Assembly: GCA_036939755.1 (NCBI GenBank)
Contig: JALLAZ010000002.1
Location: 1 to 33,795 of the forward strand
DNA from: Stephanodiscus triporus
Taxonomy: Eukaryota; Bacillariophyta; Thalassiosirophyceae; Thalassiosirales; Thalassiosiraceae
Direction: 5' to 3'
DNA length: 33,795 nucleotides
Every line of letters starts with the position of its first letter. Positions within the stretch are counted from its first letter, which is position 1. A model generated the notes under the pieces. The model did no database searches. It was not told where the DNA came from and saw nothing but the letters and a program-made list of their open reading frames with translations. Below are positions 13,554 through 22,335 of this stretch, piece after piece. Both the position numbers and the translations under genes were made by a program.

Positions 13554-13726
13554 CTACGGGAAGTAACACATACACCAAAGGCTTCTCGGTTCAATCTTCT
13601 TATTTTAATCGACTCACTAGATATATCCATGAAATAGTTCACTAAGTATCTTCAAAGGAGCACTCTCTTGTCTTCATTGCTTCGTCCGTACACCTTTTAC
13701 CACACATCCTAATTTGTCATCCCCAC

Positions 13727-16700
13727 TCACGCTGCTAAATGGTTGCGGAAGGGCATACGAACAATGTTGTACTCCTTTCCCGTAGTCCCCTGGGAATTTT
13801 TAAGATTACGAATAAATATAGTATATGATACATCACACGAGGGAAAATGAGGCAACCACTGAAAAATACCTAGCCATGAGTATTTGACTCTTACCAATTC
13901 CAAGTAAGGCCTCTGTTCTTCTTCCGTTCCGGTATCATCTTCTGGTAAGACGAGCCGAATGTTCTTGCTGAACCAATTAATCCCATTTTCGAGGACGCGT
14001 ACTTCAGACAGTACCTGATTAGCCAGCTTCTTCGCGTATTTGATAGCGGGCAATTCCCTCACCGCCTTTGTTTGAGAACGGCAACTCGGTAAGATTTCTG
14101 CGACATTGTTGCAATCAATAAAATTGTTCGAGCGTACCTTGGTTGCTGTTGGATACTTGAAGCACATTTGGTAGGTGCAATTCATGAGGTTCTGCAGTGT
14201 CAAACCATTACGTCCTTTTACTACATGTTCATTTTCATTCAAAATCACAATGTGCTTGACAGGTTTCGACGTTCCCTTCAGTCCCCCTTGGGCAATCAAG
14301 TAATAGCTGTTGTCACCACACTGCAATACTGTGCCACTACCAACATTGGTCATGGGCTTGCCACGGAAATCCGTCATTGTGTCACGGGGAACCATCTTGA
14401 ACCCTTGCTGTTGACTTTGACAAATGACGAATGCTAGTGGATGAAAAAAGCACGTTAGAGGTTACGGTTCAGGTTGCGCTAGCAATGCCTGGATTTATAC
14501 TTTACTCACTAATCGGAATGGGGTCACCTACTATGCCTTCCGTGGCCCGTCGTATGATCTGGATCTCGACATGCGCCTGCCCAAAATTCCCATCACTAAT
14601 TCCGTCACGAAAGAAAAGAATTCTGCAATGAAGAAGTGTGAACAACTCAAGCATTAGTCTCATACAGGGCAAAAAAGTGTTGTGCAAAGGTAGAACTGAC
14701 CTCTCAGGGAAGCGCTTATTTTCAATAACATAATGGTCGATTGATACTTCGATGATATCTTTCATAACCAAGTCCGAAATGCCGTCTGATTTCTTTTGAA
14801 TGAAACAGCTATTAGAAAGGCGCATGCACCCACTGTCAAGATAAACAGATGCTGCCACTATAGACTTGAACATCCCTGAATCAAAATAGATGGGAAAGAG
14901 AGTGACTTAAGTTAGAAGTAGAAAGTTAAAAGATGAACATAATTCTACACTTACCATGCACGATCCCAACGCCAACAACAAGAGTAGGCAATTCACCAAC
15001 TTTCATTCGACCAGTGAGAATTGTTCTGGTTAGCAAGATAGATAGTATTGCCAGGCAAGATAAAAGCAAATTTCACTCACCCCAAGTAAGCTCATTACCA
15101 TCGTCGCATGAGCTGGTCCATGAGATGGCCTTATCATATACTGTGCTCAATTTGGCATTGAGCTTTGTTGCAATGTTTGAAGCGCTGCAGGCGAAAATAA
15201 GAGATGTACGATAAGTGTTCTGATGATCCAAAAATGCTGAAAACTGCATGCACATTGCTTACTATTGGTCCTTGTTTTTCTGTCGCTCAAATTGCTTTAT
15301 CACTGCACATTGTGATTGTACCCCCGCGCTGTGTCACAAATGAGAGCAGAAGGAAGTTAATCGTGACAGTCCAAGCAGGTTGACTAACTGCATTCCAAAG
15401 GTAGTGCTTACAAGTTTGACACAGCTTTAATCCGATCATAGAGCGCCTTTCCATCGTCTGGCAAGTACACAAACACAATCGATGGGAAATCAACCTCGAA
15501 GTCTTCCGCAAAGTGATAGAATGTCTTCATATGGATATCGCTTTCGCTGAATACGAATCCCTTTGGGGAAATGTAGCAATATTTAACGAATTTTACATTG
15601 TGCCAGCTGCCGTCATTGCGACATGCTTGGTGGAAACCTAGAGGGAACGCCGTGATAACACAGATCAATACACACCAAGGGCAGAGTTGTAGAAGCTTGG
15701 GGCAGGGAAATGGACGCACCATTTTGGTATCGGAAATCGAGAGGATCAATCAGACTTGTCGTTTCCTCAATTTGCACCATGATGCGAACATCCTGATTAT
15801 CGCCATTATGCAATGTAACTCGATGAGAGAAGTACTCATGTTGTGTACTACCATTCTCATAGTTAAGGAGCAAGCCCAAACGCCCGCCTTCCTCGATGGG
15901 CGGCAGTACAAGACACTCTCTCTCTTCTTGTTGGTCACTTTTTCATTTACGAAATGACGATAGGGCGAACGGAATGAGATCACAGCAGTGGTGGAGGTTA
16001 TGAAAATCATTAAACATATGATTGTGCTTGTTCAACAATGCCCACCTGTAGCAATATGTATGGAAGAATACTTTATTCTTCTTATACAGTTCGTGAGAAT
16101 CGAAGAGGTGCACATTTTTTGCTTTTTGGATAGCCCGAATGGCAGTTTCTAATGCCTGATTGAAATCGAACGAGTAAATGTGTGATCGTGAAAAGACGGC
16201 CAATGATCAAACTGATGGCAACGTTTTTCATCTACTCACATCACCCACGGCATCTCGACCACGGTAATGCTCGGACACATAAGGAAGTGCGATATCCTTG
16301 GTTGTACTTGGGATCTCTATCCCATGAGACTCCGCTACTCTCAGTGCCGTTTTGATGAAGTCGTAGCATGAATTCTCATTGTTCGTGAAATTCACCACTG
16401 CAAACGACGCAAGTTTTGCAGGCCTGATGAATAAGTGAGGTAAGAGTTGGTTTGAGCTGAACACTTTGTCATTAATCGATATCTAACAACCTTGTGCAGC
16501 GTCTCACCTTGAAAACTGCACTCGAATCATATTGAACGAGCCGTTGGCGATACTAGCAGGAGGAGAGTTCTTGAATGTGATTCTTGGAGGCTTAAGCACT
16601 TTCGCGGTCTCTTCCACTGGTCTTAGCTCGATCTGAACTCGCCACTTCATGAGTCGATCACGGAATGTGGCTCCCTCAGACCCTTTGAGCTGAAGTAATT

Positions 16701-18595
16701 CATTAAGTTTTCTTTCGACCTCCGTAATATACCTGGTTTAAACCAAGAGGGATCGATTTGTAAATTAGTAAACATACGGATACTTCATTGATGTGAACGT
16801 TGTCTTTGACTCACCTTGTCCCAGCAATGGCGTCATGATACTTTAAAATGTTGGACACAATATCTAAGAGGAGGAATTGGGCATAATCCTTGTAAGGAGA
16901 ATGAATCAGAGTAGCTACATCAGAAGCATGTAAAATACGTACCTTCATTATTATCCTTTGCCTTAGCGAACGCTTGATAAACAAGCTCAATCGGATACCA
17001 CCCTCCCCCACGCTTTGAAATGTCGTCGACATAAATGATGGGCATTGATGGATATTTCAAACGGATCCCATATCGATTCTCGAAATAAGAAGCGACCGTG
17101 GTTTCCTGACCCTCAACAGTGAACGAGTAAAGAGCAGGATCGTTTGCGGATAAGATGATTCGTTGCCCATGGCCTTTTGAATCATCCTCTCTCCTGTCCT
17201 TCCGGAACGGCTTGTTCTTATAAAGAATGGCTCCATCTGCATTGAAGTAATTGGAAAAAAGGGGTGCAACGTTGAGATTCATTCTGTTGCAGATATCGCC
17301 AGTTACAAGCACTACTTACCTTTCCCAGGCTTGTTCTTATTGCTCGTGAAGCTGATATTGAGGTCACCCAGCTTCACAATCGCCTCCTCGATACTTTTCT
17401 TGAGGTTCTCGGTAATGGGTCTATCAACATTGCCGACCTTGACCCCCGCGATTGTTTTTAGTTCAGTATCGAGTAATGGCACTCTACTAGCACCTCCCCT
17501 ATGACGTTGTGCGTCTTGGAAAACTTCCCAATATTCTTTGTTGGCGTATTTGACAGCCGATTCAATCTGCACAAACATACCACTCTGCGTCATGACGTTC
17601 ATCTCCAAACCCGAGAGCAACATCTTGGTTTTATCGCGTGTCTCTCTGGCGGCCATGTTGTTGAGTAGTCTTGATTGGTCTTGAAGTGGAAAAAAGATGG
17701 CAGCAGAATTAGGCTCCAGCGATATCATGCCTTTGGTGAGAATGGCATTTGACTGTAAAGTGAAAGTGAAACAAATAGTCAGCTTGAGCGATAGAGAAGA
17801 TTCAACGTGCTACAACAAATTTTGAATGCTTGCCTTCATAATGACGTTGAACATTGTCGAAATCTCAGTCGAAATCTCTTCAGATGACATTTCTCCGCTT
17901 AGCTGCCTCGTGACATCATTATAAGGAATAGATTTCGTTGCGTGAAATACAACAGCATACCAGCGATCTTTGACCCTATTGGAGTAACGAATTTTTTTTT
18001 ACAATGTCCTTGATAAGAAGAAAGAAATCCAGAGCAGAAACTAGCAAAAGCATAAACAAAATACCAACCTCTCAGCGTCGGGGTCGTTATCTTCGCAATC
18101 ACGCTTCACCTTGACTGGATACTCTTTCCCAACCACGGGACCGTTCTTGGCAGAGGTGGAATACGCTTTTTGGTTGCCATCATAGGCCAACTCAAGATTG
18201 TGCTCGTCCACCAGCTTTTTCATGATCTTCCAGGGCACTGCGGTCTTGGAAACTTTCTCCATGTCTTTCTTGGTGATCTCCCTGGACTCGAAAACCCTCG
18301 TCTCTTCCCCCGTGGCTTCGTCCTGAACTCGCTTGAACCAACCGTTCTTGATAATCACTTGGTACTGCATATAATCAGATTCGTCCTGGGTTGGAAACGG
18401 CAACAGCTTCCATCGGTTGGTGATGACTTGCTCCTCCGTTTTTTGCGGCACATTGTTGTACCCTCCACCCCGGCCACCACCCCCACCAAAGCCGCCGCGG
18501 CCACCACCCCCACCGTAGCCACCTCGGCCACCACCCCCACCGTAGCCGCCGCGGCCACCACCGCCACCGCCTTCATAAGGGCGTTTGCCATACAT
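13727..18595 (-). CDS. Argonaute protein (RGG, N, PAZ, Mid, PIWI), 18 exons, probably catalytically inactive
   Basis: Small-RNA-guided silencing protein. Exons (minus): 18595-18069, 17975-17834, 17752-17320, 17236-16943, 16863-16815, 16732-16508, 16423-16240, 16155-16046, 15919-15720, 15637-15412, 15328-15263, 15184-15081, 14999-14955, 14875-14701, 14622-14510, 14433-14138, 14065-13895, 13789-13727. All phases join, giving 1,140 residues. Order: Gly/RGG-rich tail (9-45); N domain with ELAYDGNQKAYST; PAZ with YFENRYGIRLKYPSMPI; Mid with FVYLPDDGKALYDRIK and QSQC; PIWI with PTLVVGVGIVHG, FFRDGISDGNF and LKGTSKPVKHIVIL. Pocket residues Y788, K792, Q803 and K826 are present; the first catalytic Asp is Gly865 and the catalytic His position is Ile1026, while Asp933 remains. 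Intron 2 is GC-AG. The exon 8/9 junction (acceptor 15919 or 15937) and the last intron (acceptor may be 36 nt in) are the uncertain joins. The ATG at 18595 follows no earlier in-frame ATG. Confidence 0.92.
18461..18571 (-). repeat. 27-bp tandem repeat encoding the Argonaute RGG tail
   Basis: Four head-to-tail copies of a 27-bp unit in exon 1 encode GGGGGRGGY-type nonapeptides (the third copy ends in Phe, the fourth in Gly). Arg-Gly-Gly tails of Argonaute and PIWI proteins are known sites of arginine methylation and Tudor-protein or RNA contact; that role here is inferred. Near-identical units make copy number likely to vary between strains. Confidence 0.85.
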
Positions 18596-19437
18596 CTTAC
18601 AATGTGGAGTCGTCGGGTTCGTGCGCCCTAGGGACCTGTTAAGTATTGAATGCGAGCCTTTTTTGTGGAAGCGTGTCAGCGTCAGCTGCTTCTTCAATTC
18701 TGCTTCCCTCCATATCTTTTTCGGAAGTGATTTTTGGCGGGCCCAGGATCACTGTCTCCCGCCCAACCACAACCATGGGTGATGTTATCCAAAACCTCTG
18801 TCTTGCAGAATCAGCAACATCTATTACCGCCATTGTTATCCAAGGCGCCGATTCTGCCACTCTCCCTAGCGGGCACCCTTTCCGGCAAACAGTTAGAGGC
18901 TAGCGCGAAAGGCCATGATGATCACGGCATCGAGATCCGGAAATTTTGTTTTTGTAGAAAGGAAAAAAAAATAACAGCCGAATCACCCAGTTTTTGGTTC
19001 TATTTTATGTCAGCTGTTACCCAAACATGACTGTGTGGTCAATTGGTATCCACGGCAGATGTAATTAGGGTTAAACAAAAAAATAGTTACTTATTTTTAC
19101 ACCACCTACCCACCCCCCTGCGCGTGCAACCCTAACTGTCGGGGCAACCGGCGCCTCACCCTAACACGGGGCAGCCACACCCAACCCTAACCATCGGAGC
19201 AGTCACATGCAACCCTAACCATCGGGGCAATCATTAAATGGCTCTTTGGCAGCAACTCACACCGTGCCTGCATTAAAGTACTCAAGAGCCAAAGTTGTGA
19301 AATTTTCGCAACCCTAGCAATCGATTCTCTGCGTAGTGGAAACCTAGGTGCGACAATGACATCTGAATTAATTTTTAGGCATCATAATAATAGAACAAAT
19401 TTTGGCTGTTATTTTTTAAGAACTGTTCTAAAAAATA
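18596..19437. other. Region upstream of Argonaute; no gene seen
   Basis: This 840-bp stretch separates the Argonaute start from the zinc-repeat pseudogene on the other strand. It must hold the Argonaute promoter and 5' UTR. Frames on both strands are short and unlike protein. From 18955 onward it becomes A/T-rich with A-runs, then carries the telomere-like motif cluster annotated separately. Confidence 0.5.
19065..19235. repeat. Degenerate interspersed repeat with telomere-like CCCTAA/TTAGGG motifs
   Basis: TTAGGGTTA occurs at 19065-19073, and AACCCTAAC or ACCCTAAC recurs at about 19128, 19158, 19193 and 19211. Each CCCTAA core from 19128 on is followed within a few bases by a GG(G)GCA segment (CATCGGGGCA and variants), giving a loose unit of about 20-35 bp. 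A related AACCCTAGC lies at about 19312. The hexamer matches the TTAGGG telomere repeat on its complement, but the cores are spaced, not in perfect tandem. Confidence 0.6.
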
Positions 19438-20339
19438 ATGAGTTGCCCATTTCCCACTGCATTGAGCAAGAAAGTGAGATGCTACGGCTGCAGCCATGAG
19501 GGATGCGCCAATGAAGTCGTTAAGGGCGGAGATTGTGTGAGTCACTGTGCACAGTTGAAATGCTGCAGCCACAAGGAATGCACCAGTAAAGCCGTTAGCG
19601 GAATTTGCAAAAGGCATGACACGATGGTGAGATGCTGCAGCCACGAGGGATACATAAACCGGCATACCTTAAAGGGAGGGAGTTTGTATCAGAGATGGCG
19701 CAAAGGCAAAGGTGAAAGTGAAAGTGAAATGGCGGCCATGAAGGATGCACCAATGGAGCCATTAGGGGCGGAGTTTGCAAAAGGCATGGCACAAAGATGT
19801 GTGTCAGGTATGGCGCGAACGTGAAGAGGAAATCCTGCAGCAACGAGGGAAGCACTAAACAAGCCAGAAGGAAGGGTGTTTGTGTGGGGCATGGCTCGAA
19901 GGTGAAATGCTGCAGCCATAAGGGATGCACCAATCAAGCCATTCAGGGCGGAGTTTGTGTCAGGCATGGCACGAAGGTGAAACACTGCAGCCACGAGTGA
20001 TGCGTCAATAGAGCCATTGAGGGCAGAGTTTGTATTAGGCATGGTGCGAAGGTAACATGATGCAGCCATGAAGGATGTGTCAATAGAGCCTATAAAGGCG
20101 AAGTTTGTTGGAGACATGGCGCGAATTCTCTCGCCATCGCCCCTCGAGAAGCGGAACGCCCCCCCCCCCAGCCATATGAAGGCTCCAATGCCACGACCCC
20201 GGGTGCCATTGCCGGAGGGGGTGGAAAAATCGGCATGTGCAAACCGCAAACGAACATCAGCCTTGCCGCCGCCCGCCAAACACCCTCCCTTCATCCTCCT
20301 GCAACCGCCTCAAACCATTCTGACGAAGAGGATTTCTAA
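19438..20339 (+). pseudogene. Decayed Cys/His zinc-repeat protein (diatom 'WRKY19-like' repeat family)
   Basis: Repeats of about 25 residues of the form KVKCCSHKGCTNQAIQGGVC followed by a (V/K)RHG element fill the region, with regularly placed Cys and His suggesting zinc binding. Databases often label such algal proteins WRKY19-like; the function is unknown. The first three units are in frame 1 from ATG 19438. The frame slips near 19680 and again near 19730. From 19731 frame 3 runs through four further units and a Pro/Ala-rich tail ending SNHSDEEDF at TAA 20337-20339, but is interrupted by TGA at 19998-20000 and TGA at 20058-20060. The intact reading frame is lost in the middle, while repeats on both sides of the breaks remain clear, so this is a recent pseudogene unless there are assembly errors. 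Confidence 0.72.
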
Positions 20340-20818
20340 GTCCTGGGCGAGATTCTATTGAAAGCTTGCAAAAATGGCTCGGTATGGGTCGAGTGAGATG
20401 TTCATCGCAGCTTGCACCGAATATGCAAAATCGTTATTTGGATACTAAAGTATTACATGATTCCATAAAATCAAACACCACTTACAACCAACTGATTCTA
20501 TCTTCCTCGCCTGATTTCTGTGTCGTTTTCGGCAAGTCAAACATTCATTGTCCTTCCTTGATCTCAAATCAACGAGGATACCACAAACTTGCCGAATAAT
20601 GATGTTGCGCCTGCTTCTCGGGATCATTTCTTGAGAATACACGCTCCAATATCATCAATCAGAGGAAAGCAAAGCTGAAACCATCCGAGGCAGACGATGG
20701 CTAAACGGCACCAGCACCATCGGCTCTCGCGTCAACAGCATCCAAGGCAAAAATGCCGGCCGTTCCGCCCTTGTCAATATGCTAGATAAATCGTTCATGG
20801 TTCAATTTCCCTCCCTTT
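20340..20818. other. Intergenic, nothing recognised
   Basis: Between the zinc-repeat pseudogene and the stop codon of the minus-strand gene at 20819 I see only short, non-protein-like frames and no RNA gene. It should include the 3' end of the minus-strand transcript. Confidence 0.4.
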
Positions 20819-22012
20819 CTAGCTCAGGGTATTCTTCACCGGATGTCTCTTGCCCTGTCTGCCATTCGCGTCGTAGAATCGCAATTCTTCGATGATTATC
20901 CTTTTCATCTTGGGAAACGACGTCGTCATCCCCCTCGAGGCGCAAACTTCCAACAATTCCTCCTTGTCCATCGAGTCGTAGTCCAACGTCGCGCCGCGGT
21001 CGCCGAATTCGCCGAATTCGACGTCCGATCCGCCCATCCGAACTATCCGATCGGACGCGTCGATCATGCCCCTCGCGAACGCGTCGTAATTCGCCGCTCC
21101 GCCCATGCCGTATTCGCTCCCCTCCAATCCCCGTATCGCGCGGGACACGTCGGACGAGGAAAGCCTGGGATATCCCGCGACGGGGCTGAGTACGTCCCAC
21201 AGCGATTTCAGCGCGAGCTGCGAGATTCCTACCGCGGTCGTCGTCCCCCCCCCCCCTCCTCCTCTTTCCCCCCCTGCCGCCCCCGCCGCCGCCGCCGCCG
21301 ATGATGCCCCCAGCATCAGCGACGCGAATCGTTCTCGTTCCAACTCTCCCCCCCCCCGGCGGGCGTTGTCCCGATCGTCATCGGCCCACCCCTCGGCCGC
21401 CGCCCTCCCCTCTCGGGGGAATAGGATCTTTCCCCACGCGGACGCGTGGACTCGATTTCCGAAGTCCGCGACGACGTAGGGCGCGAGCCATCCCCCGATG
21501 GGAAGGATCTCGCCGACGTCGTCGTCGTCGTCGTCGTCGTCGTCATCCCGCCGTCGTCCGTCGGAGGAGGAGGCCACGAACTCGTCGTATAGAAAGTTGC
21601 CGTCGACCGGATCGAGGTATTTGCAGCCCGAGCACCCGTTGCGGCAGCAGGTGCCGGAGGACGGATCGCGCAGGACGACGTCGTCCGACAGGAGGCGGAA
21701 GAGGGAGCGGATCTCGTGATGCGTTATTGCGGACGGCGGCGCCGTCGTCGTCGTCGCGGCGCCGGAGGAGGATTCGGGACTCGCGCTGCTGTCGACGGAG
21801 GGGGAGGAGGAGGGGAGCGACGACGACGACGACGACGACGGCCGAGGGCGGACGACGACGGGGACGGACGACGCGCCAGACCGTCTCGGGGGGAGGGGCA
21901 CCTGCCCGCGGATGATATCATGCCGTCGTCCGCATCCCAATAATCCTTGAAAACCCATGACTCCCGTCGTCAGCGGCGATGTTGATGCCAGGAAGAATAT
22001 CACGGACACCAT
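20819..22012 (-). CDS. Probable plastid-directed protein with CC-x3-C-x2-C motif and SAP-like C-terminus
   Basis: ATG at 22012 gives 397 residues; the open frame extends a little upstream but without ATG. The start MVSVIFFLASTSPLTTGVMG followed by Phe21 is a signal peptide with Phe just after a likely cleavage site, the pattern used by diatoms for plastid import (inference). A long Ser/Pro/Thr-rich linker follows (about 55-95). At 121-133 is TCCRNGCSGCKYLD, which resembles the short four-Cys module of the oxidoreductase-like N-terminal family and may bind metal. A ten-residue Asp run comes from a GTC microsatellite. The last 45 residues (LDYDSMDKEELLEVCASRGM onward) look like a SAP-type helix-extended loop-helix motif, which in other proteins contacts nucleic acid. 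The gene is very GC-rich with Ala/Gly runs. The function is not known; no introns are needed. Confidence 0.75.
   Translation of the reverse strand: MVSVIFFLASTSPLTTGVMGFQGLLGCGRRHDIIRGQVPLPPRRSGASSVPVVVRPRPSSSSSSSLPSSSPSVDSSASPESSSGAATTTTAPPSAITHHEIRSLFRLLSDDVVLRDPSSGTCCRNGCSGCKYLDPVDGNFLYDEFVASSSDGRRRDDDDDDDDDDVGEILPIGGWLAPYVVADFGNRVHASAWGKILFPREGRAAAEGWADDDRDNARRGGGELERERFASLMLGASSAAAAAGAAGGERGGGGGGTTTAVGISQLALKSLWDVLSPVAGYPRLSSSDVSRAIRGLEGSEYGMGGAANYDAFARGMIDASDRIVRMGGSDVEFGEFGDRGATLDYDSMDKEELLEVCASRGMTTSFPKMKRIIIEELRFYDANGRQGKRHPVKNTLS
21515..21547. repeat. GTC trinucleotide microsatellite coding for poly-Asp
   Basis: About ten uninterrupted GTC units on the plus strand, read as GAC codons in the minus-strand gene, give a run of ten Asp residues. 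Length variation here would change protein length without shifting frame. Confidence 0.9.
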
Positions 22013-22335
22013 GATACTTTTTGTTTGGGCGATGAATGAATGTCCAGGCAATGCAAGTTGTTGCGATCGAGCCGAGGAAGAGCAGAATAGGAAGAGAGGG
22101 TTGGTTCCATGGCGGGAACTGTAAATAGTTCGCCGTGTGTTGCTAGTTAGGAATCAGTACACTAAAAGAAGCCCGTCGGTCTTGGTTGATTCGGTGTCGT
22201 CAATTCAACATTTTCGGCACGGATCCAGGACTTGCGCGCGTCCAGTTGATAAAACGGATCGGATCTCAAGAGCATCCGCATGCATCATAAGAAGAATTGT
22301 CGAAGAGAGGCAAAGGCCAAGAGGAAGTGGCATGC
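22013..22335. promoter_or_regulatory. Shared divergent upstream region
   Basis: The minus-strand gene starting at 22012 and the plus-strand gene starting at 22336 are divergently arranged with 323 bp between start codons, so both promoters must lie here. No consensus element is clear. Confidence 0.45.

Noticed and set aside
16920..17312. Reading the sequence just upstream of 17236 as the start of the PAZ exon (TGDICNRMNLNVAPLF)
   Set aside because: It cannot join exon 3 in phase. A GTAAGT donor at 17319 and a pyrimidine-rich TGCAG acceptor before 17236 give an 83-nt in-phase intron, like its neighbours.
18170..18631. 153-codon plus-strand frame over Argonaute exon 1
   Set aside because: It is the complement of the RGG-repeat exon; the Ala/Thr-rich translation is a shadow of Gly-rich codons.
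19689..20294. 201-codon minus-strand frame opposite the zinc repeats
   Set aside because: Its repeats are the complement of the Cys/His units; it has no independent protein features.
21301..21915. 204-codon plus-strand Arg-rich frame opposite the plastid-type gene
   Set aside because: Low-complexity Arg runs from a GC-rich antisense strand.
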